This document shows positions 55,918 to 63,967 of a stretch of DNA of 64,000 nucleotides, piece after piece. The notes beneath the pieces are model-generated. The model saw only the letters and a list, made by a program, of their open reading frames with translations. It ran no database searches and was not told the origin of the DNA. This stretch comes from Ferroplasma acidarmanus Fer1 (GTDB taxonomy: Archaea; Thermoplasmatota; Thermoplasmata; Thermoplasmatales; Thermoplasmataceae), in contig NC_021592.1 in the NCBI RefSeq assembly GCF_000152265.2, forward strand, positions 1,612,001 to 1,676,000. The letters are read 5' to 3'. Position 1 is the stretch's first letter. Each line of letters begins with the position of its first letter. The position numbers and the translations under genes are program-made.

Positions 55918-57430
55918 ACCTTAACTCCACAAATTTATAGGGAATACATCCATTATTATTTTTAATTCCCATGTCTTTACAGTTATAATAGCAATGCAAA
56001 CATTAATATTATATATTCCCTATATAGGGTATATGGAAGAATGGGTAAAGGATGTACTGCAAGAAGAAAAAAGGAAAAGGAAGATTCCACTTGAGGTGAA
56101 GAGGCTGAACGGAAATTATTATTTATACCATTCAACAACAAGATATGATAAGGAAAAGCATGGTGCAAGGAAAGTATCTGATTACATTGGAAGAATTACA
56201 GAAAATGGCATAGTAAGCAATGACAAATCCCGGTCTGTGTATGAATATGGAAATTCAGAATTAATATACTCTGTATCAAAGGATATAATTAAATTATTGA
56301 AGAAACACTTCCCTGATACATGGGAATCCATATACGCAATGTCTGTGGTAAGGCTAATAAGCTATACACCGATGAAAAGCATTAAGGAAAGATGGGATAA
56401 ACTGTACATGTCCAGATATATCAATGCGCATGTATCGCCCAATACATTGACAGACCTTCTTATTGAAACAGGTTCAGATATCAGCAGCCAGTATGATCTA
56501 TTCAATGATCTAATGCACGATTCCATGAAGCTTGCATTTGACCTATCATCAATATTCTCAAGGTCAGAGAATATAAATATGGCAGAGAAGGGGCATAACC
56601 ATGAGCACGAGTATATACCGCAGATCAATATTGCAATGGTATTTGACTTAGATTACTATAAGCCTGTTTTTCTTAAATCATTGGACGGTTCTGTAAGGGA
56701 TATAAAATCTTTAAGGAAGGTACTGGAAGAGATTAATTTTAATGGAGTATTAGTAATGGACAGAGGGTTTGCATCATATTCCTTAGCGGATGAAATAAAT
56801 AATAAATTCATAATGCCATTGAGGAGAAATAATAATATTATTGATTATAGCATTGAATTCAAATCAAGCTTCATGTACAGGGACAGGGGAATACTGTGTA
56901 CATCATATAAATATGGAAAATATACTATATACATATTCCAGGACCAGCTGTTAATGTCAGAGGAGGCAAATACATTCATATCACTGATAGCAGACAATAA
57001 GAAGAGCCAGGATGATTATAATAGTGCATCTAAAGTATTCGGCAAGATTGCAATACTCTCAAATATTGATGACAAACCTGAAAATATATACCTAATGTAT
57101 AAGCAGAGGGAAGAGATAGAACAGTCATTTGATGCTATGAAGAATGAATTGGAAAATGACAAATCATACTTAAGCAATGATGATTCCATAAGGGGTTATT
57201 TCTTTATTTCATTTGTATCATTATACATATATTACTCAATATTTGTTCTCATAAGGGCCGCAGGATTGACTGATAAATTATCTGTAAAGGATGCATTATT
57301 AAAATATTCAAGGGTTTACAGGATTATACACAACAGTAAAGAAATTATTTCAGAGGTTCCTGCATCATCCGAAAGGATAGATGAACAATTAGGTACAAAT
57401 ATATTCCCTAAAAAATTGGGGAGTTAAGGT
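55918..57430 (+). mobile_element. IS1634-type insertion sequence with 5-bp target duplication
   Basis: A 1513-bp element with ends ACCTTAACTCC(A/C)CAA as inverted repeats (55918 on; complement ending at 57430). TTATA is duplicated at 55913-55917 and 57431-57435. The transposase stop codon lies inside the right repeat. It separates the peptide-binding-protein gene from the mobile island. Confidence 0.82.
56033..57427 (+). CDS. IS1634-type DDE transposase
   Basis: A 464-residue transposase distantly related to that at 7878-9371. First Asp in MKLAFDLSSIFSRSEN, the MAEKGHNHEHEY motif shared in form with the other copy (IAKKGHNKKHRY), second Asp in GVLVMDRGFASYSL and Glu in MYKQREEIEQSFDAMKNEL. 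Met at 56033 (EEWVKDVLQEEKRKRK) is chosen as start; an upstream in-frame ATG would add 13 hydrophobic residues and is less likely. A palindrome CCCTATATAGGG sits just before the start. Frame intact. Confidence 0.85.
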   Translation: MEEWVKDVLQEEKRKRKIPLEVKRLNGNYYLYHSTTRYDKEKHGARKVSDYIGRITENGIVSNDKSRSVYEYGNSELIYSVSKDIIKLLKKHFPDTWESIYAMSVVRLISYTPMKSIKERWDKLYMSRYINAHVSPNTLTDLLIETGSDISSQYDLFNDLMHDSMKLAFDLSSIFSRSENINMAEKGHNHEHEYIPQINIAMVFDLDYYKPVFLKSLDGSVRDIKSLRKVLEEINFNGVLVMDRGFASYSLADEINNKFIMPLRRNNNIIDYSIEFKSSFMYRDRGILCTSYKYGKYTIYIFQDQLLMSEEANTFISLIADNKKSQDDYNSASKVFGKIAILSNIDDKPENIYLMYKQREEIEQSFDAMKNELENDKSYLSNDDSIRGYFFISFVSLYIYYSIFVLIRAAGLTDKLSVKDALLKYSRVYRIIHNSKEIISEVPASSERIDEQLGTNIFPKKLGS

Positions 57431-57489
57431 TTATAATATTATTTAGCTGTATTTTCCATGTAAAGGTATTAAATATACTAATTTCCGGA

Positions 57490-57984
57490 GGAGATATACA
57501 CAATAATTTTTTAACTGTAAATTACGGAAAAGGTGAAAAGAGCAGGGATGTGTTTTTGGATGATAATACAAGGACAGTAATTATGGATTATTCATTTGTT
57601 AGAAATAATAATGATATTCCATACTTATTCACCACCAAGAAAGGAAAGGTAACTTCAGAATATATGGGGAATATAGCCCAGGATATTAAGAAAAAAACAG
57701 GAGTAATAGAGTTTAGCTGGCATAAATGCAGGCATACATATGCACATAATATGATTAAAAATGACATAGATTTAGAAAGCCTCCGGCAAATGCTGGGCCA
57801 CGAGGATTTGGCTACCACTGGAATATATTCGAGGATGAACACAGAGGAAGCATTAGAAAGGATTAAAAGCAAATCTATAAAATTTTACAATGAGTCTTCC
57901 ATGTTCAAATCTTCCAAACCCTGTGACATTGCTAATGGACTCAAGGGGATTGAAATGGAGTTATACACTTTTCCGGGGGTTTAA
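57490..57984 (+). pseudogene. Tyrosine recombinase, C-terminal fragment
   Basis: From about 57490 the sequence aligns with the middle of the recombinase at 63377-63967, starting at the HNNFLTVNYGKGEKSRDVFL block. It continues through the catalytic boxes SWHKCRHTYAHNM (HxxR), RQMLGHEDLATTGIYSRM (His and nucleophile Tyr) to a natural C-terminus. The N-terminal core-binding domain and the first catalytic Arg are absent, and nothing matching them lies upstream of the IS at 55918. A GTG at 57550 could start a residual product. The end is 2 bp before the next gene, so it was once first in the island operon. Confidence 0.85.
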
Positions 57985-57986
57985 AC

Positions 57987-58151
57987 ATGGCATCTTATAT
58001 AAATTCGAGGTGTTATTATAATTTAAGAAAAAGATTTGGCCATGGAATTGCCAGAACTATTATGAATTACTGGTATTATTACAATGTAGACCCCCCGGAA
58101 GACCAGGATATAGCATTAGAATATTTTATTCTTAAAAGGGATGTTAAATGA
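57987..58151 (+). CDS. Small basic protein, 54 residues
   Basis: Sequence begins MASYINSRCYYNLRKRF and is tyrosine- and arginine-rich at the N-terminus with an acidic C-terminal half (PPEDQDIALEYFILKRDVK). A GGGGGT site lies 5-6 bp before the ATG. It starts 2 bp after the recombinase fragment and overlaps the next gene by ATGA, which supports it as a real gene in a tight operon. No family recognised; such a small basic protein next to a recombinase could be a DNA-bending or directionality factor, which is speculation. Confidence 0.5.
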   Translation: MASYINSRCYYNLRKRFGHGIARTIMNYWYYYNVDPPEDQDIALEYFILKRDVK

Positions 58152-58384
58152 TTTTTAGAATCGATGTGAAAAATAAAAATTCATTCATTCGGGCACCATC
58201 ATATGAGAATGGAAGTAAATACATTATTTTTCCGAAGTTAATTTTAGTTCATAATTTTTTAGCCCAAAGTGGAAGCAGTACAGAGAAGTTCCTATTTATA
58301 AAGGATTTTCAGCAATTTATAGATAGTTTCTCATACAAATGTGGAAGCAGCAAAGTGGAAGCACATGTGAGGTTGCATATATGA
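58148..58384 (+). CDS. Small hypothetical protein, 78 residues
   Basis: Linked by ATGA overlaps at both ends, to the 54-residue gene before it and to the winged-helix gene after it. This is the main reason to accept it. The sequence (FRIDVKNKNSFIRAPSYENG, then PKLILVHNFLAQSGSSTEKF) has no known domain. Its last part contains the repeated GTGGAAGCA motif, so coding and DNA signal overlap. It could be spurious if the repeats are the functional content. Confidence 0.4.
   Translation: MIFRIDVKNKNSFIRAPSYENGSKYIIFPKLILVHNFLAQSGSSTEKFLFIKDFQQFIDSFSYKCGSSKVEAHVRLHI
58269..58363 (+). repeat. Iterated GTGGAAGCA motif upstream of the winged-helix gene
   Basis: GTGGAAGCA occurs at 58269, 58341 and 58355, mostly preceded by AAA or AAT, all in the same orientation. 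A fourth copy is inside the next gene at 58639. The last two are 14 bp apart. They may be binding sites for the adjacent winged-helix protein (operator or iteron). Confidence 0.45.
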
Positions 58385-59448
58385 GAACGTTTAATCCAGG
58401 GCCAGAGTATTCCCAAATCATTTCTTATCTATTAACAGGCAAATCAGCAAGGGAAATTGGAAGAATTATGGGATATAAGTCAGGAGGAACAGTATCCAAG
58501 AAAATTAAAAGGCTTATCAACCATGGATATTTAATAAACCATATAAGCCCTGATAACCGGTTTTATTCAATAACATTGAAAGGCTATTCTATACTGGGCA
58601 ATAAAAGTGTAGATAACTCCCCCACACAGTCAGGCAAAGTGGAAGCACTTACAGAAAAATCTGATAAATTCTACAGGCTCCACGCACTTCAAATCAAATA
58701 CTGGCTAAAAACACCATTGCCGGCAGAGAATATACATATAGTTTCATTCAAGGACCATCCAACACATTTAAGGAATCTAAGGAACTATTCTGATTTAATA
58801 GTAGAATTTAAGGACTTTAACGTAACTGTTTCTACAAGGGCAATAAAGTTTACAAACCTTGAAGTAAGGATGCCCTATAAAGAGGTTGATGATCCTCAAA
58901 TCCTGCTTACAAAAGCTATGGCCCTAATTGAGCCAGAAGTTGAGCATATAGAGTCGCTTCTGTCAAAACATATTCCTGGATTAAAATTAAGAAGGCTGAC
59001 AAACAATGTTCTTGATGCCATAGTAATCAGGGGCGAAATCGCAATTGAAAACGATGAACTGGCCATTAATGTGGGCAAAATCCAGAAAGATACAGGGGAA
59101 AAGCTAAGAATTTATGATCCGGATGATGGCAAAATTTCCGAAATAGTTGACTTCAGCAAAGGACCGGCAGAGTTTGAATCAGTACATCCAAAGAAATTAA
59201 TTGAAAATCTGGAAATATATAAGCAATTTTTAGATGATTTGAATTCCGGAAAATTCTATGACAGAATCAATGAGATAGTAGAGGTGCAGGAGAAAACGAT
59301 GCAGATCCAGGAAAAGCAGGAAGAAATCCAGAAGAACGCTTTTAGCCAGTTTGACGAAAGGATAAATGAGCACTTGAATTTAATGAACAATTTAGCAACC
59401 CAATTTTTCCATGCACTGGACGAATTAAAAAATTATATGATGAGGTGA
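58381..59448 (+). CDS. Winged-helix protein with C-terminal coiled coil, mobile-island type
   Basis: A 355-residue protein. Residues about 10-75 form a winged helix (SYLLTGKSAREIGRIMGYKSGG, KKIKRLINHGYLINHISPDNRFYSITLKG). The middle is an alpha/beta domain of unknown kind (residues 100-270). The C-terminal 70 residues are a heptad-like coiled coil (EIVEVQEKTMQIQEKQEEIQ). The start is the ATG at the ATGA overlap; the longer frame from 58339 lacks support. The layout suits a DNA-binding replication, partition or repressor protein of an integrated plasmid. The resolvase gene follows after 4 bp. Confidence 0.65.
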   Translation: MRTFNPGPEYSQIISYLLTGKSAREIGRIMGYKSGGTVSKKIKRLINHGYLINHISPDNRFYSITLKGYSILGNKSVDNSPTQSGKVEALTEKSDKFYRLHALQIKYWLKTPLPAENIHIVSFKDHPTHLRNLRNYSDLIVEFKDFNVTVSTRAIKFTNLEVRMPYKEVDDPQILLTKAMALIEPEVEHIESLLSKHIPGLKLRRLTNNVLDAIVIRGEIAIENDELAINVGKIQKDTGEKLRIYDPDDGKISEIVDFSKGPAEFESVHPKKLIENLEIYKQFLDDLNSGKFYDRINEIVEVQEKTMQIQEKQEEIQKNAFSQFDERINEHLNLMNNLATQFFHALDELKNYMMR

Positions 59449-59452
59449 AAAT

Positions 59453-60055
59453 ATGATTGTGGGTTTATATGCAAGGGTAAGCACGAAGGATAAGGAGCAG
59501 AATCCTGAAAACCAGCTGATCAGGTTAAGGGAATACTGCAATGCAAGGAAATGGAATTATAAAGAATATATCGATTTTGCATCCGGTTCAAAGAAAGACA
59601 GGCCAGGATTAAAGCAAATACTGGATGATCTGGACAAGCTTGATGGGATACTGGTTTTAAGATTGGATCGATTCGGAAGGTCCTTGCAAAACCTGCTTGA
59701 ATGCTTCAATATTATTAGATCTCAAGGAAAGTTCTTTGAAGCCATCGACCAGGGATTGAAAATCTCGGAGAAAAAGGATCCAATGAATGATTTTATGCTT
59801 GCCATTTTAGGTGCAGCTGCGGAATTTGAAAGGGAATTAATATCTGAAAGGGTAAAAGATGGCATGGCAAGGGCCATGAAGGAAAACAAAAAGATTGGAC
59901 GGCCACGCATTTTAGACAAAAAGAATATAAGTGCTTCAAAGATTATTAAATTAAGGGAAAGCGGAAAATCAATAAGGGAAATATCCCAAATTGTAGGGAT
60001 AAAGAGGTCAACGGTATATGACATAATAAAATCGTCCGAAAAACCTATACGTTAA
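59453..60055 (+). CDS. Serine recombinase (resolvase/invertase family)
   Basis: A 200-residue small serine recombinase. The nucleophile is S10 in GLYARVSTKDKEQNPENQ. Conserved arginines lie in LRLDRFGRSLQNLLE. The E-helix region AAAEFERELISERVKDGMARA follows, and a C-terminal helix-turn-helix (SGKSIREISQIVGIKRSTVYDIIK) completes the resolvase layout. It has a GAGGTG site and starts 4 bp after the winged-helix gene. It could resolve multimers or invert DNA within the island. Frame intact. Confidence 0.92.
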   Translation: MIVGLYARVSTKDKEQNPENQLIRLREYCNARKWNYKEYIDFASGSKKDRPGLKQILDDLDKLDGILVLRLDRFGRSLQNLLECFNIIRSQGKFFEAIDQGLKISEKKDPMNDFMLAILGAAAEFERELISERVKDGMARAMKENKKIGRPRILDKKNISASKIIKLRESGKSIREISQIVGIKRSTVYDIIKSSEKPIR

Positions 60056-60150
60056 AATCAATGATTTCTTTATATATACCCTGGTACTTTTTTTACTGTC
60101 CGGAAAAGAAATCTTTAACGGACACATCTAAGAATGTTTTCTACTCTAAT

Positions 60151-60360
60151 TCATACAACTTTACATTTTCTATATCTATACCAGTTAGTGTCTGTGGTAA
60201 AGCCGGCAACATTAGATAGAGGGACCGATATATTATTTCCTTCAGGCTCGCTCAGAGTAACTTCATTTTGGGAAACACGTACAATAGTTACGTACCTATT
60301 TTTTTCGCCTTTTAGCTGAAGCTTTATATCCTCCCCTTGTTTTCTATTAATTTTTTTTAA
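60151..60360 (-). pseudogene. Truncated duplicate of the 88-residue island gene
   Basis: On the minus strand the frame reads GEDIKLQLKGEKNRYVTIVR and onward to TNWYRYRKCKVV, aligning with residues about 31-86 of the gene at 62408-62674. The first 25-30 residues are missing, so it has no start. A 61-bp block (60254-60314) is identical to 62502-62562, while both flanks have diverged. The 230 bp that follow, up to 60592, hold no gene that I can see. Confidence 0.75.
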
Positions 60361-60592
60361 ATCCGGATTTCTGCTTCAAGGTTCGTTGGCAATCTTGGCA
60401 GCATGAATACTGCATTCGATTCCAGATATCCTTGTATGCATGTGCATCTCATACTCCGAGAAATTAATATATACCCCCAATTCTCCACGAAATCTTAATC
60501 CAAGTATGTAATAGACATACAGGGTATGGCAATAGTTTTGATGTCCACCCTATATATCAAGTCTTTTCTGAACGAATGAAACTTAATATCAT

Positions 60593-61054
60593 TCACTGCA
60601 TATAAGTTCTAACTCTGCCTCTACTATTTACTAATAAATATATAGGTATAGCAAGTGAAACGATAAACGGGATAATAGTAATAATGAAAATCATAGAATA
60701 CGAGAATATTTTAAAAATGTTTGGTTCAATATTAGGTGGAAAAAACGGTAAAATGAATACATAAAGCGATAACATAACAACTAAAAGTATCCATAATGCA
60801 AGATTAGATTTCATATGTTTATGAGTGATTTTACTTTTTAAATAGTCTAAATAGAAAAAAATATCTAACGCTGCAAGTGCTACAAGTATAGCAGGCAGGA
60901 TGCCGGTATAATAATTATATGAGAAGCTTATAATATTGCCTATAGAGCCAAGATAAAGTAATCTATAACTCACTATACTAATCATAAATACCCAAATTAT
61001 TGCAAAAATTCTTAGGTAATTGTTTATCTTTTTTATATTTTCTGACCTGTTCAT
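60593..61054 (-). CDS. Four-helix membrane protein, possible immunity partner
   Basis: A 153-residue membrane protein with four hydrophobic segments (IFAIIWVFMISIVSYRLLYL, GILPAILVALAALDIFFYL, LALWILLVVMLSLYVFILPFF, FIITIIPFIVSLAIPIYLLV) and a basic tail. The start is placed at the ATG behind the GGTGATATT site. This site overlaps the stop codon of the secreted-protein gene upstream, giving a 4-bp gap and coupled translation. No known family. Small polytopic proteins encoded directly after a secreted toxin often protect the producer; that role is inferred. Confidence 0.6.
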   Translation of the reverse strand: MNRSENIKKINNYLRIFAIIWVFMISIVSYRLLYLGSIGNIISFSYNYYTGILPAILVALAALDIFFYLDYLKSKITHKHMKSNLALWILLVVMLSLYVFILPFFPPNIEPNIFKIFSYSMIFIITIIPFIVSLAIPIYLLVNSRGRVRTYMQ

Positions 61055-61058
61055 AATA

Positions 61059-62069
61059 TCACCATGGTGGAGATACGCTTGGCCAAACACTGGCATGCGG
61101 TGCTAAACTTGTGATTTGCAGACCAGTACCCAGGGGTTCAGTTGTTAAAAATGGAAAATATAGCCATCCTCCTGAATATACCAGTTGACCATTAAAATTA
61201 TATGCCTGATTTGAGTGCGCGCCAAGTTCTCCATAGGCTCCTGTATCCCAAAAATCCCACCAATATCCCTCAGAGACGGCTATCTCGACATATGGAACAG
61301 TAGTATCCTGACTGGTGGTATGTAAATTTACAAAACTTGCCCACGAAAACGCAACAACCGCCCCCAATATTCCTGCAACGGCCGCTATGGCTGCAGAAGC
61401 AGCAAAAACAGCTCCTACTGCCAGTCCTGTAACACCCCCTATGAGTGTCATAAGATTGGTAAAGTCACCTGTTCCTATAGGACCCTGAAAAGTATCAGAC
61501 GCATAGAATACCCATGCATTTCCCCATCCATATGATTGATGGTATGTCTCTGGGTCCACAGAGATTAATTTAGCGTTCTTGCCATTAATTATATAAACCG
61601 ATTTGTTCCCTATATTCTTATTCACATTTTCACGATAAATTATCGATTTTATATTAAGGCTATTATCTGTTGTTTCGATATATTCTATATAGTTGGCTCC
61701 TACTAATGTTGTATTTTGATTTCTAGCACCTCGCGGCATTTTGCTGTTATTTATTGTCAATTGTAAATATATCTGATTATTGATTACAGCATATTTTTCT
61801 GTGAAGTTTTTAATTGAGCTTCTATTTAATAATGAGGATTTCGACAAATTAACTGGCTTCCAATTTAAATTCCTGTTTTCAAAATTATTCTGTGCAAACC
61901 TGCTATTTATATTATTTATGGTACTGGCGTTCATTTCAAATTGTGGTAATATGTTATTAGTTGCTGTATTGTTTTGAGCTGTATGCATATTGTCCGTTGC
62001 AGGGACAAAGGCTATCATTACAAATACTGCTGCCATTAATACACCTGTTATTACCCTCTTTTTATTCAC
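61059..62069 (-). CDS. Secreted Gly/Ala-rich protein, candidate archaeocin
   Basis: A 336-residue predicted secreted protein. Residues 1-30 are a signal peptide (NKKRVITGVLMAAVFVMIAFVPA). Then comes an Asn-rich domain to about residue 180. Next are a hydrophobic glycine/alanine hairpin (LMTLIGGVTGLAVGAVFAAS, IAAVAGILGAVVAFSW) and a Trp/Gly-rich C-terminus (YWWDFWDTGAYGELG, YSGGWLYFPF). The hairpin resembles pore-forming bacteriocins. The start is a GTG about 24 bp from a TATATATATTC box; an ATG at 62097-62099 lies within that box. No homologue is recognised, so toxin function is inference. Confidence 0.6.
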   Translation of the reverse strand: MNKKRVITGVLMAAVFVMIAFVPATDNMHTAQNNTATNNILPQFEMNASTINNINSRFAQNNFENRNLNWKPVNLSKSSLLNRSSIKNFTEKYAVINNQIYLQLTINNSKMPRGARNQNTTLVGANYIEYIETTDNSLNIKSIIYRENVNKNIGNKSVYIINGKNAKLISVDPETYHQSYGWGNAWVFYASDTFQGPIGTGDFTNLMTLIGGVTGLAVGAVFAASAAIAAVAGILGAVVAFSWASFVNLHTTSQDTTVPYVEIAVSEGYWWDFWDTGAYGELGAHSNQAYNFNGQLVYSGGWLYFPFLTTEPLGTGLQITSLAPHASVWPSVSPPW

Positions 62070-62087
62070 AACGAAATTAACACATGA

Positions 62088-62098
62088 ATATATATACA
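62088..62098 (-). promoter_or_regulatory. TATA box of the secreted-protein operon
   Basis: TGTATATATATTC-like sequence on the minus strand, about 24 bp from the GTG at 62067-62069. It overlaps the alternative ATG, making that ATG unlikely as the start. Confidence 0.45.
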
Positions 62099-62099
62099 T

Positions 62100-62407
62100 A
62101 TTTCTGTAATAATACTAGTGAATAATTTATTATTTAATAATTTATCGGTTAATTTTTGTAATACAAACTATCCGTGCATCAGTATTTACTGGATTCGAAT
62201 TCATATGAGAATTAAATGTTATAAAAACAGAGCAATTAATTTTGTGGTTTTACACAATATCTAGGTAATTTTTTTTTAATTATATTGTTCTGGTGCATTG
62301 CATTCTTTAAATATTGTAAAATGTGGTATTCAGGAAGGACTTCATTTCAAATTGTTAAACTTTTACCATATTTTAGAATATTTTTCTATTATAATTCTAT
62401 CAAAAAT
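62100..62407. other. Intergenic region upstream of the secreted-protein operon
   Basis: About 300 bp of very AT-rich sequence, with no open frame that I can support. It probably carries the control region of the minus-strand operon at 60593-62069 and the 3' end of the transcript of the 88-residue gene. Confidence 0.4.
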
Positions 62408-62674
62408 TTACATTTTCTTTTGTCTATACCAGTCAGTTTCGGTGGTAAAACCGGCTACATTTGATAGAGGAACTGAAATAACTTCTCCCCCTGGTTCACT
62501 TAGAGTAACTTCATTTTGGGAAACACGTACAATAGTTACGTACCTATTTTTTTCGCCTTTTAACTGAAGCTTTATATCTTTTCCCTGATTCTCTATTAAT
62601 TTTGTTTTGAATTCAGATGGAGTGATCCAGGCACTTTTCTGAATTTCCCCAAATTTATTTCTATCAATTAACAT
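62408..62674 (-). CDS. Small beta-rich island protein, 88 residues
   Basis: Soluble protein with alternating beta-type segments (KLQLKGEKNRYVTIVRVSQNE, VTLSEPGGEVISVPLSNVAGF), probably a small SH3- or Sm-like barrel. A TATA-like TTAATTAAATAG about 28 bp upstream fits leaderless transcription. A truncated copy of the same gene lies at 60151-60360 in the same orientation, so the pair forms a 2.2-kb spaced direct repeat around the secreted-protein operon. Function unknown. Confidence 0.65.
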   Translation of the reverse strand: MLIDRNKFGEIQKSAWITPSEFKTKLIENQGKDIKLQLKGEKNRYVTIVRVSQNEVTLSEPGGEVISVPLSNVAGFTTETDWYRQKKM

Positions 62675-62761
62675 ATACGAATATAGACATTTTCACTATT
62701 TAATTATTGGTATATAGAATTTTAAAAGATAACCACAAAGTTACAATAAGTTTTAAAATTT

Positions 62762-63115
62762 TTATTTATCTAATTTGCTTCCACAATTTTTGCAATACTT
62801 TGCATCCTCATCATTTTTAGTACCGCATACAGGGCATATTTTGTATTGTCCACTGGACTTACTGTTTGTTATTTCATTGATATTTTTAAATTGCCCAGCT
62901 ATGGCATGTCCGTATTCTGTCAGGGAAATATAAATAATCCTTCTACCAATATATTTCTTCTCTGTACGAATGACGCCTTGTTCTTCCAATCTTTTCACAG
63001 TGCTTTCCATAGTGCCTGTAGATGGGACTACTTTCAACAAATCAGTTTTTTTGACTTTATCATGATCTAATAAAAATATTAGTATTGATGGTGCGTACTT
63101 TCCAAGATTAGACAT
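62762..63115 (-). CDS. Winged-helix regulator with C-terminal zinc ribbon
   Basis: A 117-residue protein. Residues 1-75 are a MarR/ArsR-like winged helix (APSILIFLLDHDKVKKTDLLKVV, TMESTVKRLEEQGVIRTEKKYIGRRIIYISLTEYG). Residues about 92-115 are a zinc ribbon (CPVCGTKNDEDAKYCKNCGSKL, two CxxC pairs). The ATG at 63115 with a GGTGAT site is preferred to the GTG at 63130, which lies in that site. A likely transcription regulator of the island; targets unknown. It is divergent from the small gene before the recombinase. Confidence 0.85.
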   Translation of the reverse strand: MSNLGKYAPSILIFLLDHDKVKKTDLLKVVPSTGTMESTVKRLEEQGVIRTEKKYIGRRIIYISLTEYGHAIAGQFKNINEITNSKSSGQYKICPVCGTKNDEDAKYCKNCGSKLDK

Positions 63116-63237
63116 ATCGATAAATATCACCTTTCATATATCTAAAATAGGAAACGGTATTTAAGTTAAACATATATTTCATATTTCAGCTTTCGAAAAT
63201 AGCAATCATTTATATGCAATTATATACTGTCTTTATC

Positions 63238-63369
63238 ATGAGAATTAAAAAAATGATAACCATAAGCCAGGAGAACTATGATTTTTTGAAACAGCACCCT
63301 GAGATTAAACTTAGCGCGTTAGTAGAGAATGGCATAAATGAGTACCGTACTGTTATTAAGAACAGGTGA
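63238..63369 (+). CDS. Small ribbon-helix-helix-like protein, 43 residues
   Basis: Short gene reading MRIKKMITISQENYDFLKQH then PEIKLSALVENGINEYRTVI. A beta strand followed by two helices (ISQENYDFLKQH, LSALVENGINEY) matches the ribbon-helix-helix (CopG/Arc) layout used by small repressors. A TATA-like TTTATATGC lies about 24 bp upstream. Its stop is 7 bp before the recombinase ATG, and AGGTGA at its end can serve as that gene's ribosome-binding site. It is probably a repressor or accessory factor of the recombinase. Confidence 0.6.
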   Translation: MRIKKMITISQENYDFLKQHPEIKLSALVENGINEYRTVIKNR

Positions 63370-63376
63370 TAAATTC

Positions 63377-63967
63377 ATGGTAAACTATACTGATTTTGAA
63401 GATTGGATGTATGAACGCTTTTCAAAAAGCACAATAATAGACACTTTAAGGAAAATACGATACCTGGGAAAGCATTTAGATTTGTCTTCGAGGGAATCAA
63501 TGCTTGAATTTTTAAGGAAAGAAAGGAGAAATGGGTCACCTAAACAGAAAGTAAATGGATATATAAAATATTTAAATCGCCTGCTCACATTCGAAGGACT
63601 TGATAAAATAGATTATATTCCCGAATTAAGAAATAATTCTTTCAGAAAAAGGGCATTTGCCACTGACCAGATCCAAACATTAATTGTGAAAAGTAAGGGG
63701 AAAACAATAGAAGACAAACGTAACCATGCAATGATACTGCTTGCCCTTAATACAGGTTTAAGAAGATCCGAAATATGCAATATAAAAGTAGAAGACATAC
63801 ATAATAATTTTTTAACTGTAAATTATGGAAAAGGTGAAAAGAGCAGGGATGTGTTTTTAGATGACAATACTAGGAAGGTAATAATGGATTACTCATTCAT
63901 TAGAAATAACAACGATATGCCATACCTATTCACAACCAAGAAAGGAAAGGTAACTCCAGGATATTAA
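63377..63967 (+). pseudogene. Tyrosine recombinase/integrase with internal 23-bp deletion, continues past the window
   Basis: XerC/D-like integrase. An N-terminal SAM-like core-binding domain (YTDFEDWMYERFSKSTIIDTLR) is followed by the catalytic domain with the first Arg in NTGLRRSEICNIK. The frame ends at TAA 63965-63967, after KKGKVTPGY. Compared with the copy at 57490, 23 bp are missing between CAGAATAT and CAGGATAT. The sequence then goes on in another frame as the SWH box approaches (63968-64000). The gene is therefore frameshifted before its His-Arg-His-Tyr residues. The ATG at 63377 is chosen over that at 63338, which lies in the preceding small gene. Confidence 0.82.

Noticed and set aside
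58339-58380. Longer start of the winged-helix protein
   Set aside because: The ATG at 58381 overlaps the previous stop codon, while the extension only translates the repeated GTGGAAGCA region.
57490-63967. SSV-type virus integration with an integrase gene split into two halves
   Set aside because: The two pieces overlap by about 170 bp instead of meeting at an att core, and no tRNA gene is present at either end.
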